Notes under the pieces: model-generated
What the model was told of the DNA's origin: nothing
What the model saw: the letters and a program-made list of their open reading frames with translations, nothing else
Databases searched by the model: none
Made by a program: the position numbers and the translations under genes
Origin: Typha latifolia
Lineage: Eukaryota > Streptophyta > Magnoliopsida > Poales > Typhaceae
Assembly (NCBI GenBank): GCA_019914945.1
Contig: CM034104.1
Location: 9,288,046 to 9,352,045 of the forward strand
DNA: 64,000 nucleotides
Direction of reading: 5' to 3'
In this document: one piece after another, positions 24,966-34,603 of the stretch
Layout: every line of letters begins with the position of its first letter
Position numbering within the stretch: position 1 is the first letter of the stretch

Positions 24966-25862
24966 CCCCTGTTTGAACTCTCGCACCTACCTAGGTGGAG
25001 GAGCGAAGAGCGAAGGGCCTTTGCTTTCGATGTGATGAGCGTTTCACCCCCGGTCATCGGTGTTCTAAACCGCTGTGAGTACTAGACCACGACCACCTTT
25101 GAGACCTTCTTTCGATGTTAGAGGAGGCACTAAAACCCCCCGTTCAAACTCTCACACCTACACAGGTAGAGGAGTGAAGAGCAAAGGGCTTTTGCTTTTG
25201 ATGTGATGAGTGTTTCACCCCAGGTCATCGGTGTTCTAAACCGATCGGGAGTGTGATGCTTATTGACGGTCTTGAGGAGGATGATGAGGTTGTTGATGAT
25301 GGAGAGTCAAGAGGATGTCCATGAGGAGGCCGTTGAGGAGGGCGTGGAGGAAAATATCCAAGCTGAAATATCGATGCATGCATATTCGAGTCCTTCCGCG
25401 CCGAGGACGTCGTAGCACATCCTCATCGATTCGGGGAGTACACACAACTTTCTAAATGAGAAGTTAGTGAGGAGATTGGGTTTGGATGCTGAACCGACCA
25501 CAAGATTTGATGTTGCTATTGGAGACGGCACGAAGTTTAAGGTAGAGAGCTTGTGTTGCCGGGTCGGTATATGAGTGCAAGGGCACGACATCATTATAGA
25601 CTTGTATCTGTTGGCGATGCGAGGAGCGAACATTATCTTTAGTACTCAGTGGTTATAGAGTTTGGGACCCGTCACATTTGATTTCCGGAGCATGTGTATG
25701 AAATTTAAACAAGGAAACAAAGATGTGCGGCTTGATGGTGTTCGGTCTTCGCCGATTCCTGCGATGCAGCCTATGGTGGGGCTGCCTTGTGCATATGATT
25801 TGGCCTATCTTCTTCAGTTAGGACCAGTAGGAGATGAGCCTCAAATGAGTTCAGGAGGTGAT
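24966..25862 (+). pseudogene. R3 zinc knuckle (duplicated) and protease
   Basis: The gag zinc knuckle appears twice, at about 25020-25070 and 25190-25245 (decayed CFRCDERFTPGHRC-like), because about 170 bp around it are duplicated. The retropepsin follows: its active-site region near 25425 reads as a Leu-Ile-Asp-Ser-Gly-Ser type motif but is frameshifted. SLGPVTFDFRSM (about 25655) marks the PR end. At about 25862 the sequence jumps from the PR-RT linker straight to the pre-integrase linker (DDPERHLKLEN), so all RT and RNase H are missing. Confidence 0.82.
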
Positions 25863-27203
25863 GGATGATCCGGAGCGCCATCTAAAGTTAGAAAATTGAG
25901 CCAATTTGCTGCTAGACCGCAGATGCATTCGGGTGCCCGCAAATGATAGATTGCGGCAGAAATTGTTGGAGCACTTCCACCAAACTCCAGAGGTTGATCA
26001 TGAGGATTAGAGTTGCACGTGGCCAGGGTTGAGACGAGATGTGATAAGTTTTGTTCGTGCTTACGAAGTCTGTCAGAGGGCTAAGGCAACCACATTGAAA
26101 TCGGCCAGATTACTACAGCCTTTACCTATACCGGACCGTGTTTGGGAAGACATTTCTATGGACTTCATAGAGGGTCTTCCACTGGTACATGGTTATTCTG
26201 TTATTTTTGTGGTGGTTGACAGATTGAGTAAATATGTGCACTTTTCGGCATTGTCACATCCGTTTTTAGCCAAGTCGGTGGCTGAAATTTTTGTTAGAGA
26301 TGTTGCTCGATTACATGGCATGCCACACACGATTGTCACGGATCGTGATTATGTATTTATGAGAGACTTTTGGACGGAGTTTTTTAGATTGTAGGGGACT
26401 TGATTGAACTTCAATTCAGCCTACCATCCATAGACGGACGGCCAAACCGAGGTAGTCAATTGAAGCATTGAGCAATATTTGATGTGCTTTGTTGGAGAGA
26501 TGCCGAGATGATGGTTGGAGTTCTTACCGTGGGAGGAGTGGTCTTATAACACCGCCTAAAGGAGAGATCGTATCAAGCTAGTACCAGAGCTCCATAGCCA
26601 GAGGCATGATCCTATCACATTGCTGAGGGAGTGCTTTGGAGATCATGATATTGTTGGATCGGTTCTACCGGAGCCATTGGAGGAGATAGATATTGTAGAA
26701 CCAGTTCGTGTACTTGCTAGACGCCAATGATGACATGGTACCAGATTGGAGATGGAGATTCTAGTTGAGTGGCTTGGCAAGCAATCTAATGAGGCGACAT
26801 AGAGTTGGAGATTGACATTTTGGATCGTTTCCCTGAATTTTCCCCTTGAGGGCAAGGTGAGGGTAAGCTACACGGAGTGGTCTTATAACACCGCCTACCA
26901 TTGTAGCATTGGAGAGATCGTATCAAGCTGGTATCAGAGCTCCATAGCCAGAGGCGTGATCGTCACATTACTGAGGGAGTGCATTGGAGATCATGAGATT
27001 GTTGGATCGGTTCTACCGGAGCCATTGGAGGAGATAGATATTGTAGAACCAGTTCGTGTACTTGCTAGACGCCAACGATGACATGGTACCAGATTGGAGA
27101 TGGAGATTCTAGTTGAGTGGCTTGGCAAGCAATCTAATGAGGCGACATAGAGTTGGAGACTGACATTTTGGATCGTTTCCCTGAATTTTCCCCTTGAGGG
27201 CAA
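25863..27203 (+). pseudogene. R3 integrase and chromodomain, with internal tandem duplication
   Basis: Integrase inserts the cDNA into the genome. The HHCC region and core are visible (CEVCQ-like [23 protein letters not shown] with the first Asp, VTDRDYVFM with the second Asp, TDGQTEVVN with the Glu). After SYNTA the sequence is replaced by a short piece with LTR end plus PBS (GATCGTATCAAGC then TGGTATCAGAGC, perfect in the second copy) and resumes at LLRECIGDHEIVGSVLPEP. A block of about 350 bp containing this junction and the chromodomain end is duplicated in tandem (about 26530-26876 and 26877-27224). Confidence 0.83.
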
Positions 27204-27224
27204 GGTGAGGGAAGCGTGGTGGGC
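27204..27224 (+). promoter_or_regulatory. R3 polypurine tract
   Basis: Purine-rich GGTGAGGGAAGCGTGGTGGG directly before the 3' LTR start TGATACAC. A partial copy of it (CAAGGTGAGGGTAAG) near 26855 belongs to the tandem duplication. Confidence 0.7.
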
Positions 27225-28064
27225 TGATACACTTAGTTAGGATCTTTTCTTATTGCATTAGTTATTTATTTTTATTAAAATAAAATTCCTATAGGTCGCG
27301 TTCGAACGCCCTTGCGAACGCCTACATCAGGTTCGCAAATATAGAGAACGCGTAATGTGCGTTCGAACGCAGTCAGGCAAGTTCGAACGCCGGTGTTCGA
27401 GCGCCTGTATCGCGTTCGCACATATAGAGAACGCTTTTTGGTGCGTTTGAACGCGATCGGGCGCGTTTGAATGCGATCGGTAGGAATCCTCTAGAATTAG
27501 AGTTACATATTATTTTACGACTTGTTGATGACAGCTAAATTCATAATGCTATTGGATTATTGATTTCTTGTCTCCTATCATCTCCATAATCTCTCTCCCT
27601 CCTCCTTCTGCACCATCCTTCCACCTTTACCATTGGCAAGGTTTCTCCTAACTTCTAATCTCCCTCGACTATCGAGCCACCCCTCTTTTTTGGGATCTCG
27701 ACCACTTCGTTCTCTTTGTCTATATCCCCTAATCACATCCACCATCCACCTTCATATCCATACCCATCCATAACCGTAACATCCACTCCACCCATCACTA
27801 CCACTATCACCCACGTTATTCCGTGTTTTCATCCCAGTTTTAGTTTGAATTTGCAAAGGGCATAAATACAAAAGTTGTAGATCAGGAAGCTACAAATCTG
27901 TGAAGGGCATAAATACATAATTTTCTGACTAACGGAGAATATTTGACAAATATTTTCCCACGATTGTATGGACTGATTCCTATACTACATTCAGATCTTG
28001 AAGGAATTATTGCATAGCCTATATTTGGTACGAGAACCCATCAATTTGGTATCATATTTTATCA
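27225..28064 (+). mobile_element. R3 3' LTR with one PBS unit at its end
   Basis: It matches the 5' LTR from TGATACACTTAG to GAACCCATCA (28043) and goes on for 21 bp with ATTTGGTATCA and TTTTATCA. The TSD CTTTT follows at 28065. A 3' LTR should end at the TSD, so the added 21 bp are part of the integrated LTR. Confidence 0.85.
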
Positions 28065-28069
28065 CTTTT

Positions 28070-28175
28070 CCCCCTCGTCTATTGGGAAAATCTCTTCTTC
28101 CTCATCTCGTCGTGTAACCATGGCTCTGGTTGTCGTCATACGAAGCGTGTGTTTGAGAAACCGTGGCTTTGATAC
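28070..28175 (-). mobile_element. R2 inverted PBS-gag fragment, right half
   Basis: It reads, on the minus strand, like R4 from the PBS (41142) into the first gag codons (GGCTTTGATACC on the plus strand is a mutated inverse PBS). It joins directly to plus-strand gag at about 28176. Confidence 0.8.
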
Positions 28176-30798
28176 CGCTATCACGCGGCGATTTGGAGCG
28201 TCGGGTATGAAGACTTCAATGCTCTCCTCTCAAAGAATGTGCAAAGGACTACGGTTGGGGCATACCATGAAGAATTTGAGAGGATAAGTAGCCGATGCCA
28301 ACCTCCATGGTCGACGTGAGGGCTTTAAAGCCTAGGACCTTAAAAGAGGCCTTCGAAGATGCAGTACTCATGAAAGACAAACATCGAGCCATGAAATTAC
28401 ACCTCAAACAAAACTGGGCGAGCCAAGGAAGCCACAATCTAGCTCAACCAAGCATAGCGGCAGGAAATGTTATCGGTGTACCAAGAACCGCTGCTATGAT
28501 GGTGCCTCCTCGAGCACCCCTGAAGTCCTCCCAAGATGTGAAGTACGAACCTAAATGTCTTAGATGAGCACTCACACCTGCTCAAGTGGAGGAACGAAGA
28601 GCCAAAAGCCCATGCTTTTGTTGTGATGAGAAGTTTGTACCCGGACATCGCTGTGCTAAACTGATGGGATCAGTGATGCTAATAGATGGATTGGAAGAGG
28701 TAGAGGATGAGATTGCCACTGAAGATGAAGGTGTGGCTGGACAGCAAGGAGGAGTAGCTGAGCAGCCTGTGAAAGACATGATAGCCAAAATCTCCCTCCA
28801 CGCATATTCAGGGATAGTCGCGCCAAAGACTTTGCGGGTGAATGGTGTAGTTAAGAAAACTACAGTGAGAATCTTGCTCAACAATGGGTCCACCCACCAC
28901 TTCATTGATAAGAGGCTTCTTAGGAAGATTGGACTCGAGTCGGAACCCACGGACGGGTTTGATGTGACGATTGGAGATGGCATAACATTGCGGACATATT
29001 TTATTTGTGGAGGTGTGGAATTGAAGATGCAAGGCCAAACTTTCACATTGGATCTTTATCCGTTGGTCTTGCGAGGTGCCAACATTGTCTTGGGAACCCA
29101 ATAGCTTCAAAGCTTGGGGCCCATAACCTTTGATTTTTCAAACCTCACACTTACATTTCGGGGGAATGGTCGAAGAGTGCTACCGGATGGAAACCAGTCA
29201 CGATAAGGGCCGACGTTGCAACTACTTTTGGGACTTCCATGTGTAGGGGACCGAGCTCTACTATTGCAAATGACTGTTGCTGAAACAGAACATCTACCAT
29301 CAAGAGAAATACCCGCTGACATGCAAGAGCTACTGCAGGAATTTAAGGATCTCTTCGAGGAGCCCCGAGGACTATCGCTGACCCGTCGGCACGACCATCG
29401 CATCCAGATCGTTCCAAGGGCTGAACGAGCAAATGTTCGACCCTATCGATACCTGCATGTCCAAAAGGAGGAGATCAGCAAATTGGTGGTAGAAATGCTA
29501 GAGCAAGGGATTATTCAACTGAGTAGAAGTGCCTAGTCATCGCCGGTGTTGTTGGTTCGAAAGAAAGACGGGAGTTAGCGGTTTTGCGTCGACTACCGAA
29601 CCTTGAATGCGATCACCATCAAAGACTGGTACTTAATACCGGTGATCGAGGAGTTGCTGGACGAACTTATAGGGTCGGTTTACTTCAACAAACTTGACTT
29701 AAGAGCGAGGTACCATCAAATTTGCGTCGACCCGGAAGATGTACACAAAACGACATTTTGAAGTCACGATGGCCATTATGAATTCGAGTCATGCCGTTTG
29801 GGCTCACCAATGCACCGGCTACCTTTCAAGGGCTGATGAATGGCTATTTTTGCCCGCTCTTGCGTTGGTACATACTCGTCTTTTTTGACGATATTCTAGT
29901 GTATAGCAGGAATTGGAGCGAGCACTTGCGGCATGTGCGTGAGGTGTTGAATATCGTGTGACAAAACTAGTTAAAAGTCAAGATGAGTAAGTGCCTATGG
30001 GATGAGCGACGAGTGGAGTACTTGGGTCATATAATCTCAGTGAGAGGAGCTGAAGCTGATCCAAGCAAGATCAAAAATATGGTGGACTGGCCGATTCCCA
30101 CTAACCAGCGGGAATTGAGGAGTTTCCTTGGGTTAACGGGGTACTATCGGTGATTCATTGCGAACTACGGCAAGATTGCTGCCCCGTTGACCTCCTTATT
30201 AAAAAAAGGAGGGTTTCAATGGATGAGCAAGATGACGGAGGCTTTTGAAGCATTGAAGACAGCTATGTCTACCGCACTGATTTTGGCTCTGCCGGATTTC
30301 AGCAAGCCCTTCGAGGTAGAATGCGACGCTTCGGGTGAAGGCATTGGAGCTGTATTGATGCAAGAGGGTAGGCCCATGGCTTATATGAGCATCGCATTGT
30401 CAAACCAGTCGCGACAGCTATCCACCTACGAGCGCGAAATGCTAGCAATTCTACAAGCCGTCACCAAATGGCGACCCTACTTGATTGGCCGAAGATTTAC
30501 TATCCGCACGGACCAGTGTAGCTTACCCTACTTCATGGAGCAACGTGTGCACACCCCAACACAACAACGGTTGGTCACGGAATTTCTTGGGTATGACTAC
30601 GAGCTAATCTACAAAAAGGGGATCGAGTACCGAGTGGCTGATGCCCTTTCTCGCCAACCGGACACAAGTGAGCTTGCATCCTTTTCAGCACCAACCCTTC
30701 CTCTATTTTCAGATATGTGGGGAACCAGTGTAGAGGATCAAGTCATGGAGGAGCTTGAGTCAGAGTTCAATGATCGCTTCCCTAATTCCACACCTTGA
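28176..30798 (+). pseudogene. R2 gag-PR-RT-RNase H, integrase deleted
   Basis: The coding sequence begins mid-capsid (RRFGASGYEDFNALLSK-like, 28185), then zinc knuckle CFCCDEKFVPGHRC (28616), protease with ILLNNGSTHHFIDKRLL (28870; the catalytic Asp is changed to Asn), RT with VFFDDILVY (29880) and RNase H with ECDASGEGIGAVLM, YEREM and RTDQ (30187-30660, open). RNase H is followed by DTSELASFSAPTLPLFSDM, then at about 30740 it jumps to ELESEFNDRFPNSTP, which is the end of the chromodomain. The whole integrase is therefore missing, with the reading frame kept. Several stops occur in RT. Confidence 0.87.
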
Positions 30799-30807
30799 GG
30801 ACAAGGT

Positions 30808-30825
30808 TGCGGAAGCATGGTGGAT
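30808..30825 (+). promoter_or_regulatory. R2 polypurine tract
   Basis: GCGGAAGCATGGTGGAT lies directly before the 3' LTR start TGATACAATTC. It is nearly the same as the R4 tract. Confidence 0.7.
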
Positions 30826-31721
30826 TGATACAATTCGGACTTTATCGATGTCGTCTTGAGCATGGATACACTTTAGGGGTATCTTTTATTCTTGTTTTAG
30901 TGCTTAATTCATAGAAAAATAAGTTTTCTGTATGTCGCGTTCGAACGCGGGTGGAGTGTATTCGAACGCGCTTGTGAACGCCTGTATTAGGTTCGCACAT
31001 ACAGAGAGTGCGAAATGTACGTTCAAACGCCGCGTTCAAATGTGCATTCAAACGCCACGTTCAAGTGCGCCTGCGAATGCCTACATCGCGTTCGTACATA
31101 TAGAGAATGCAAAATGAGCGTTCGAACGCGATCGGGAGCGTTCGAATGCGGTCAGAAAAAATCTACTATTTTAGGGTTAATAATTATCATTTTTTGAATT
31201 GTGTAGTTAGCCTCTAAAGGTGTGGATGGCACTCATGAAATCATTATTGAATGAATTGAGTTTTGCCCTTGTCTCCTTTGTCTTCTTCTCTCTCATTCTC
31301 TCATTCCCCAGCGATGCCGCTTCTAACCCCCCTCGACCGACCACTCACTCTAGTCCTTTAGGGGCGGGCGGCCCACTCCTCCCCCTTCTTCCAATCTATC
31401 TAGCACCTTACCATAACCCCATCCATCATTCGTAACTCTTCCACCTCCACTTACTCACCAGTGCCACCACATTATTGCCGGTCCACCACCCTCCACCATC
31501 ATCAAGGATCTCGTGCCTCCATCCACGGATCCAAAGACGGACTCCCTGACGTTCGTCTACTAATCGGACGATTTGCCTAAAACTAGATTTGTTGGAAAGC
31601 TCTTTTCCGAGGCTACAATATATCAAAATTTTGGGATCTATTTTCAAAGTTCAGTATCAGATCCTGTCCAGATCTGAAAATCGGGATAGATCGGGTCTTG
31701 GTCTAAGGGGAGATCGTATCA
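30826..31721 (+). mobile_element. R2 3' LTR, type II
   Basis: An 896-bp LTR, TGATACAATTC to GATCGTATCA, followed by TSD ATCCA. U3 holds a dense CGAACGC cluster (30935-31160) before GTTAGCCTCTAAAGGTGTGG. It ends at the canonical type II end, without a PBS unit. Confidence 0.88.
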
Positions 31722-31995
31722 ATCCATCACCATTACCACCACCCTCATCACCATCATCACCATCACCCGTCATCTCCATCTCCATCGCAATTTTTCTTAT
31801 TTTCTCTCTAGGTGTGGTCAGAATCTGTGAAGGGCATGAATATTAAAAACATAGATCAGTAAGATACGGAACGATCCCCACTAATTTTATAATTTTCTGA
31901 CTATCGCATAATATTTTGAGAATATTCTCCTCCGACTGCACTAACTGCTTCCTTGCATTTAAGCTTGATCGGGAACGGACGCTCGGTTCATATCA
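31722..31995 (+). mobile_element. R1 3' LTR, second part
   Basis: It resumes the R1 LTR at ATCCATCACC and matches 15226-15506 to the end GGTTCATATCA. The TSD ATATC follows at 31996-32000, matching the one before 13825. Confidence 0.87.
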
Positions 31996-33141
31996 ATATC
32001 ACATAAAAAATAATTATTATACCCTTATTCCAGAATAAAAATAAACATAAGAATAGCTATTCATAGAATATAACCATCATTTTAATAATAACAAATTTCT
32101 TTTTGCTATTCCTAAACCTCCCTATTCCTTCCATATTCTCAATGTGTACAAGGCTTTAAAGAATAATTCAGCTTGCTTGAATATGCCAAATGCTGGATTT
32201 CAAATTTTCAAGTTCTAGTTTCTCAAATCCAATAATTAGCACTAAGATCTCAGTTAACTTTAGTGGATTTGAATATATCTCGATTAATTCAAGTCGGAAA
32301 TAAAATCAACTGAATTCTATTCATGTTAGATTCTAAAGAAAGTGTCTAAAGCTTCTAAGGCCCATCTCCTTCTAAGGCACCAACTTCAGTTCAAAAGGGA
32401 TTTGGAAAAGTTTTTGACTAATCTATTATTCCTGGTTAAAAAGTTAATATATTATTATAACTTTTAAATTGTTTATCAAGGTACTGTAATTAATCATTGT
32501 TATGTAAATTCCACATCAATATTTTAAATCACTTTCTTAGAAGGTAATTTAATTAATAAATTAGTTTTTGAGACAACAATTTAAGGAGTAATGTATCTTA
32601 TTTAGAAGAGTTCTTTTTAAATAAAATGATTTTATACTATCCAACGAAGTTGTCCTAAATTAATAAAAGGCACTGATAGAGTGAGCAACTTCCTGCATCG
32701 CATTCTCCGAAAGTGATTACCTAAATAAATCTATATAATTGTGAACTTCGTAAAAACTATTATAGTTTAGTAAATAGTTTGAAGTTAGATCTATAATAAA
32801 TATTTTCAGGAGTAATAATATATTAGTCAAATGCTTGATTTTGAAGTCGTGCATGTTGGCGATAAATTATGACCATTTATATCAATAAAAAATTGAAGTA
32901 ATTAATCTTTGAGAGCAAGTGGCCTTCAAAGAAGACAAAGCCTCCAATACGTCCAACTAATGACAAACCTTTCAGATCCTATACACTTGCAAGGGGTACT
33001 ATGGATCACCCAACTGTTCCTTTTCTTATCCAAACTTCAACCTACCCCTCCCGAAAAGTCTGAAAAACCTGTCATTGTTTTTGCTCCCGTTTGGCTGTTT
33101 CCGATCAGATTCCTTCTCTATCGAACTATATATATATAGAT

Positions 33142-33185
<44 letters not shown>

Positions 33186-34603
33186 GGCAAATGCACGATG
33201 AGCCATGAATTTATCTTGAACATATATTGGCTCAATAATAGAACGTGGACATTCATCACGGTTTTGGGCCACACATGCACAAAGAGATGAGCACGGATAT
33301 TTGTGCGGATTTGGTATTAAATCACTCATTGCTACGTACAGTATAATGCTAGCTAACTTCTTTCGTCTTGTTAAATATTTCATTGGATTCGACGTGTGGG
33401 AATTGATGACAAGGGACTCTACATGCAACCACAACTCTTGAGCAGAAAATGTATTTTACTTGTCAAAGCAACACTCGCGGAGCAGAAAGAAGTGCTTCTT
33501 CGAGCAAAATAGATATCCGTCAACTCCTCATTTTCTACAATGTAAAAACTTGAAAAAGATAATCCATGAAGCCTCGCTCTCTTCTTCTTTCCTAAAGCTA
33601 AGGGTCTAAACATGGCACCTAATTTGATGTGACCTGATTTTGGGTGGGGTAAATCGATTAGGTTGGGCGCAGACCCAGCCTAAGGGTGTTCTTAAAAGTG
33701 AAGTTGTAGATGATAAAACGTGGCTAGGACTGGGGATATAGTGTGATAAGTGATGGAGGCTGACTGTAGGGTGGAGCTGATGATAGAATGGAAGCTGAGT
33801 AGTTGATAGAGTTGGTTTGATAATAGATGGTGGTGGTGACTTGCAGATGTAGATATGATAAATTGCTCAAGACTATAATTCGCTTACAACTATGTTAGCA
33901 GGCAAAGATAAAAATCATAAAGGATGTAGAGATGGCTAAGGGAAAGGGAAACGAAGCAGCAGAAATCAGAGATGGAAATATTAACATCCGACGAGATAGA
34001 ATACTGCCATGGTGAAGGTGAAAACAACTAAGAGAAGTGGGCAGAAAGAGAGAGAGAGAAGAAGATATGGAGAAGCTAATAGGAGAGAGAGATAGAGACA
34101 AAGTGATTAAGAAAGATAAATTCATTCTATTAAGATACAAGACATAATGCCCTATCTATGAAGAATGAAACAAAAGAGACCTAAACCGAATAATAAACAA
34201 ACTAATAGATTTAGCTAAATCAATCTTCTTATCTTCCTAAGATTGGTTCTCCATTTTGCCATAGATTTGAATCGAAGAAACTTTGAATACGAAAAGGAAG
34301 TTCTAGACCATGATGTTGCTGCTCTTATCCGTCTAATTTCATATTATTTGGACATGTGATGAATATCTTTTGAAAATTTTCTCAAAACTGTGCAGAACTT
34401 AAGTTAACTTAGCTCAAATTCTAGCATATTAGGACTTTGACTAAATCACATAATCTAATAAGATAAATATACTCGATCTATCGAGCTCAATATCTTTTGA
34501 GGTGATTCGATCATATTTGAATCACATCATAATTCCACCTGTAGATTTTCTATTTGAGCTTGATTTAGCCACATCAGTAAATAAGATCTCTAATAACAGC
34601 AAG
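31996..34603. other. Intergenic DNA, no gene
   Basis: AT-rich sequence without a supported gene. A (GA)n run lies at about 33145-33183, and shorter GA-rich pieces near 34045-34100. The serine/leucine-rich open frames on the minus strand here are the microsatellites read in another frame. Confidence 0.5.
33145..33183. repeat. (GA)n microsatellite
   Basis: About 39 bases of GA repeat. Confidence 0.9.

Larger units (their letters stand above)
21991..28064 (+). mobile_element. R3: type III chromovirus nested in R2
   Basis: The 5' LTR is 21991-22809, gag starts after a mutated PBS (TGGAATCAGAGC at 22813), and the 3' LTR starts at 27225. The TSD CTTTT lies at 21986-21990 and 28065-28069. The right TSD is not at the canonical LTR end (28043) but 21 bp later, after a PBS-like unit with TGGTATCA, so the 3' LTR has gained a PBS unit. 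Solo LTR S3 (24112-24965) splits gag. RT and RNase H are deleted: protease is followed by integrase. All frames are broken. Confidence 0.87.
21809..31721 (+). mobile_element. R2: type II chromovirus inserted in R1 3' LTR, itself split by R3
   Basis: The host LTR is broken exactly at ATCCA, present at 21804-21808 and 31722-31726 (TSD). The right end is a normal type II 3' LTR (30826-31721, ending GATCGTATCA). The left end is abnormal: there is no 5' LTR, but an inverted piece of PBS plus gag (21809-21990 continued at 28070-28175). R3 (21991-28064) lies inside that inverted piece. Plus-strand gag then starts mid-capsid at about 28176. Gag, PR, RT and RNase H are present but integrase is missing. 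Confidence 0.82.
13825..31995 (+). mobile_element. R1: Ty3/gypsy chromovirus, outermost of a four-level nest
   Basis: R1 is the oldest element of the nest and is split by at least three later insertions. The 5' LTR is 13825-15506 (with S1 inside), the PBS is at 15509, gag-pol runs 15538-21171 (with S2 inside), and the 3' LTR is 21204-21808 plus 31722-31995. Perfect 5-bp target-site duplications ATATC lie at 13820-13824 and 31996-32000. After removing the insertions the element is about 6.4 kb. All frames carry stops and frameshifts, so it is dead. Zinc knuckle, FFDD reverse transcriptase and C-terminal chromodomain-like sequence point to a Reina-like chromovirus. Confidence 0.88.
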
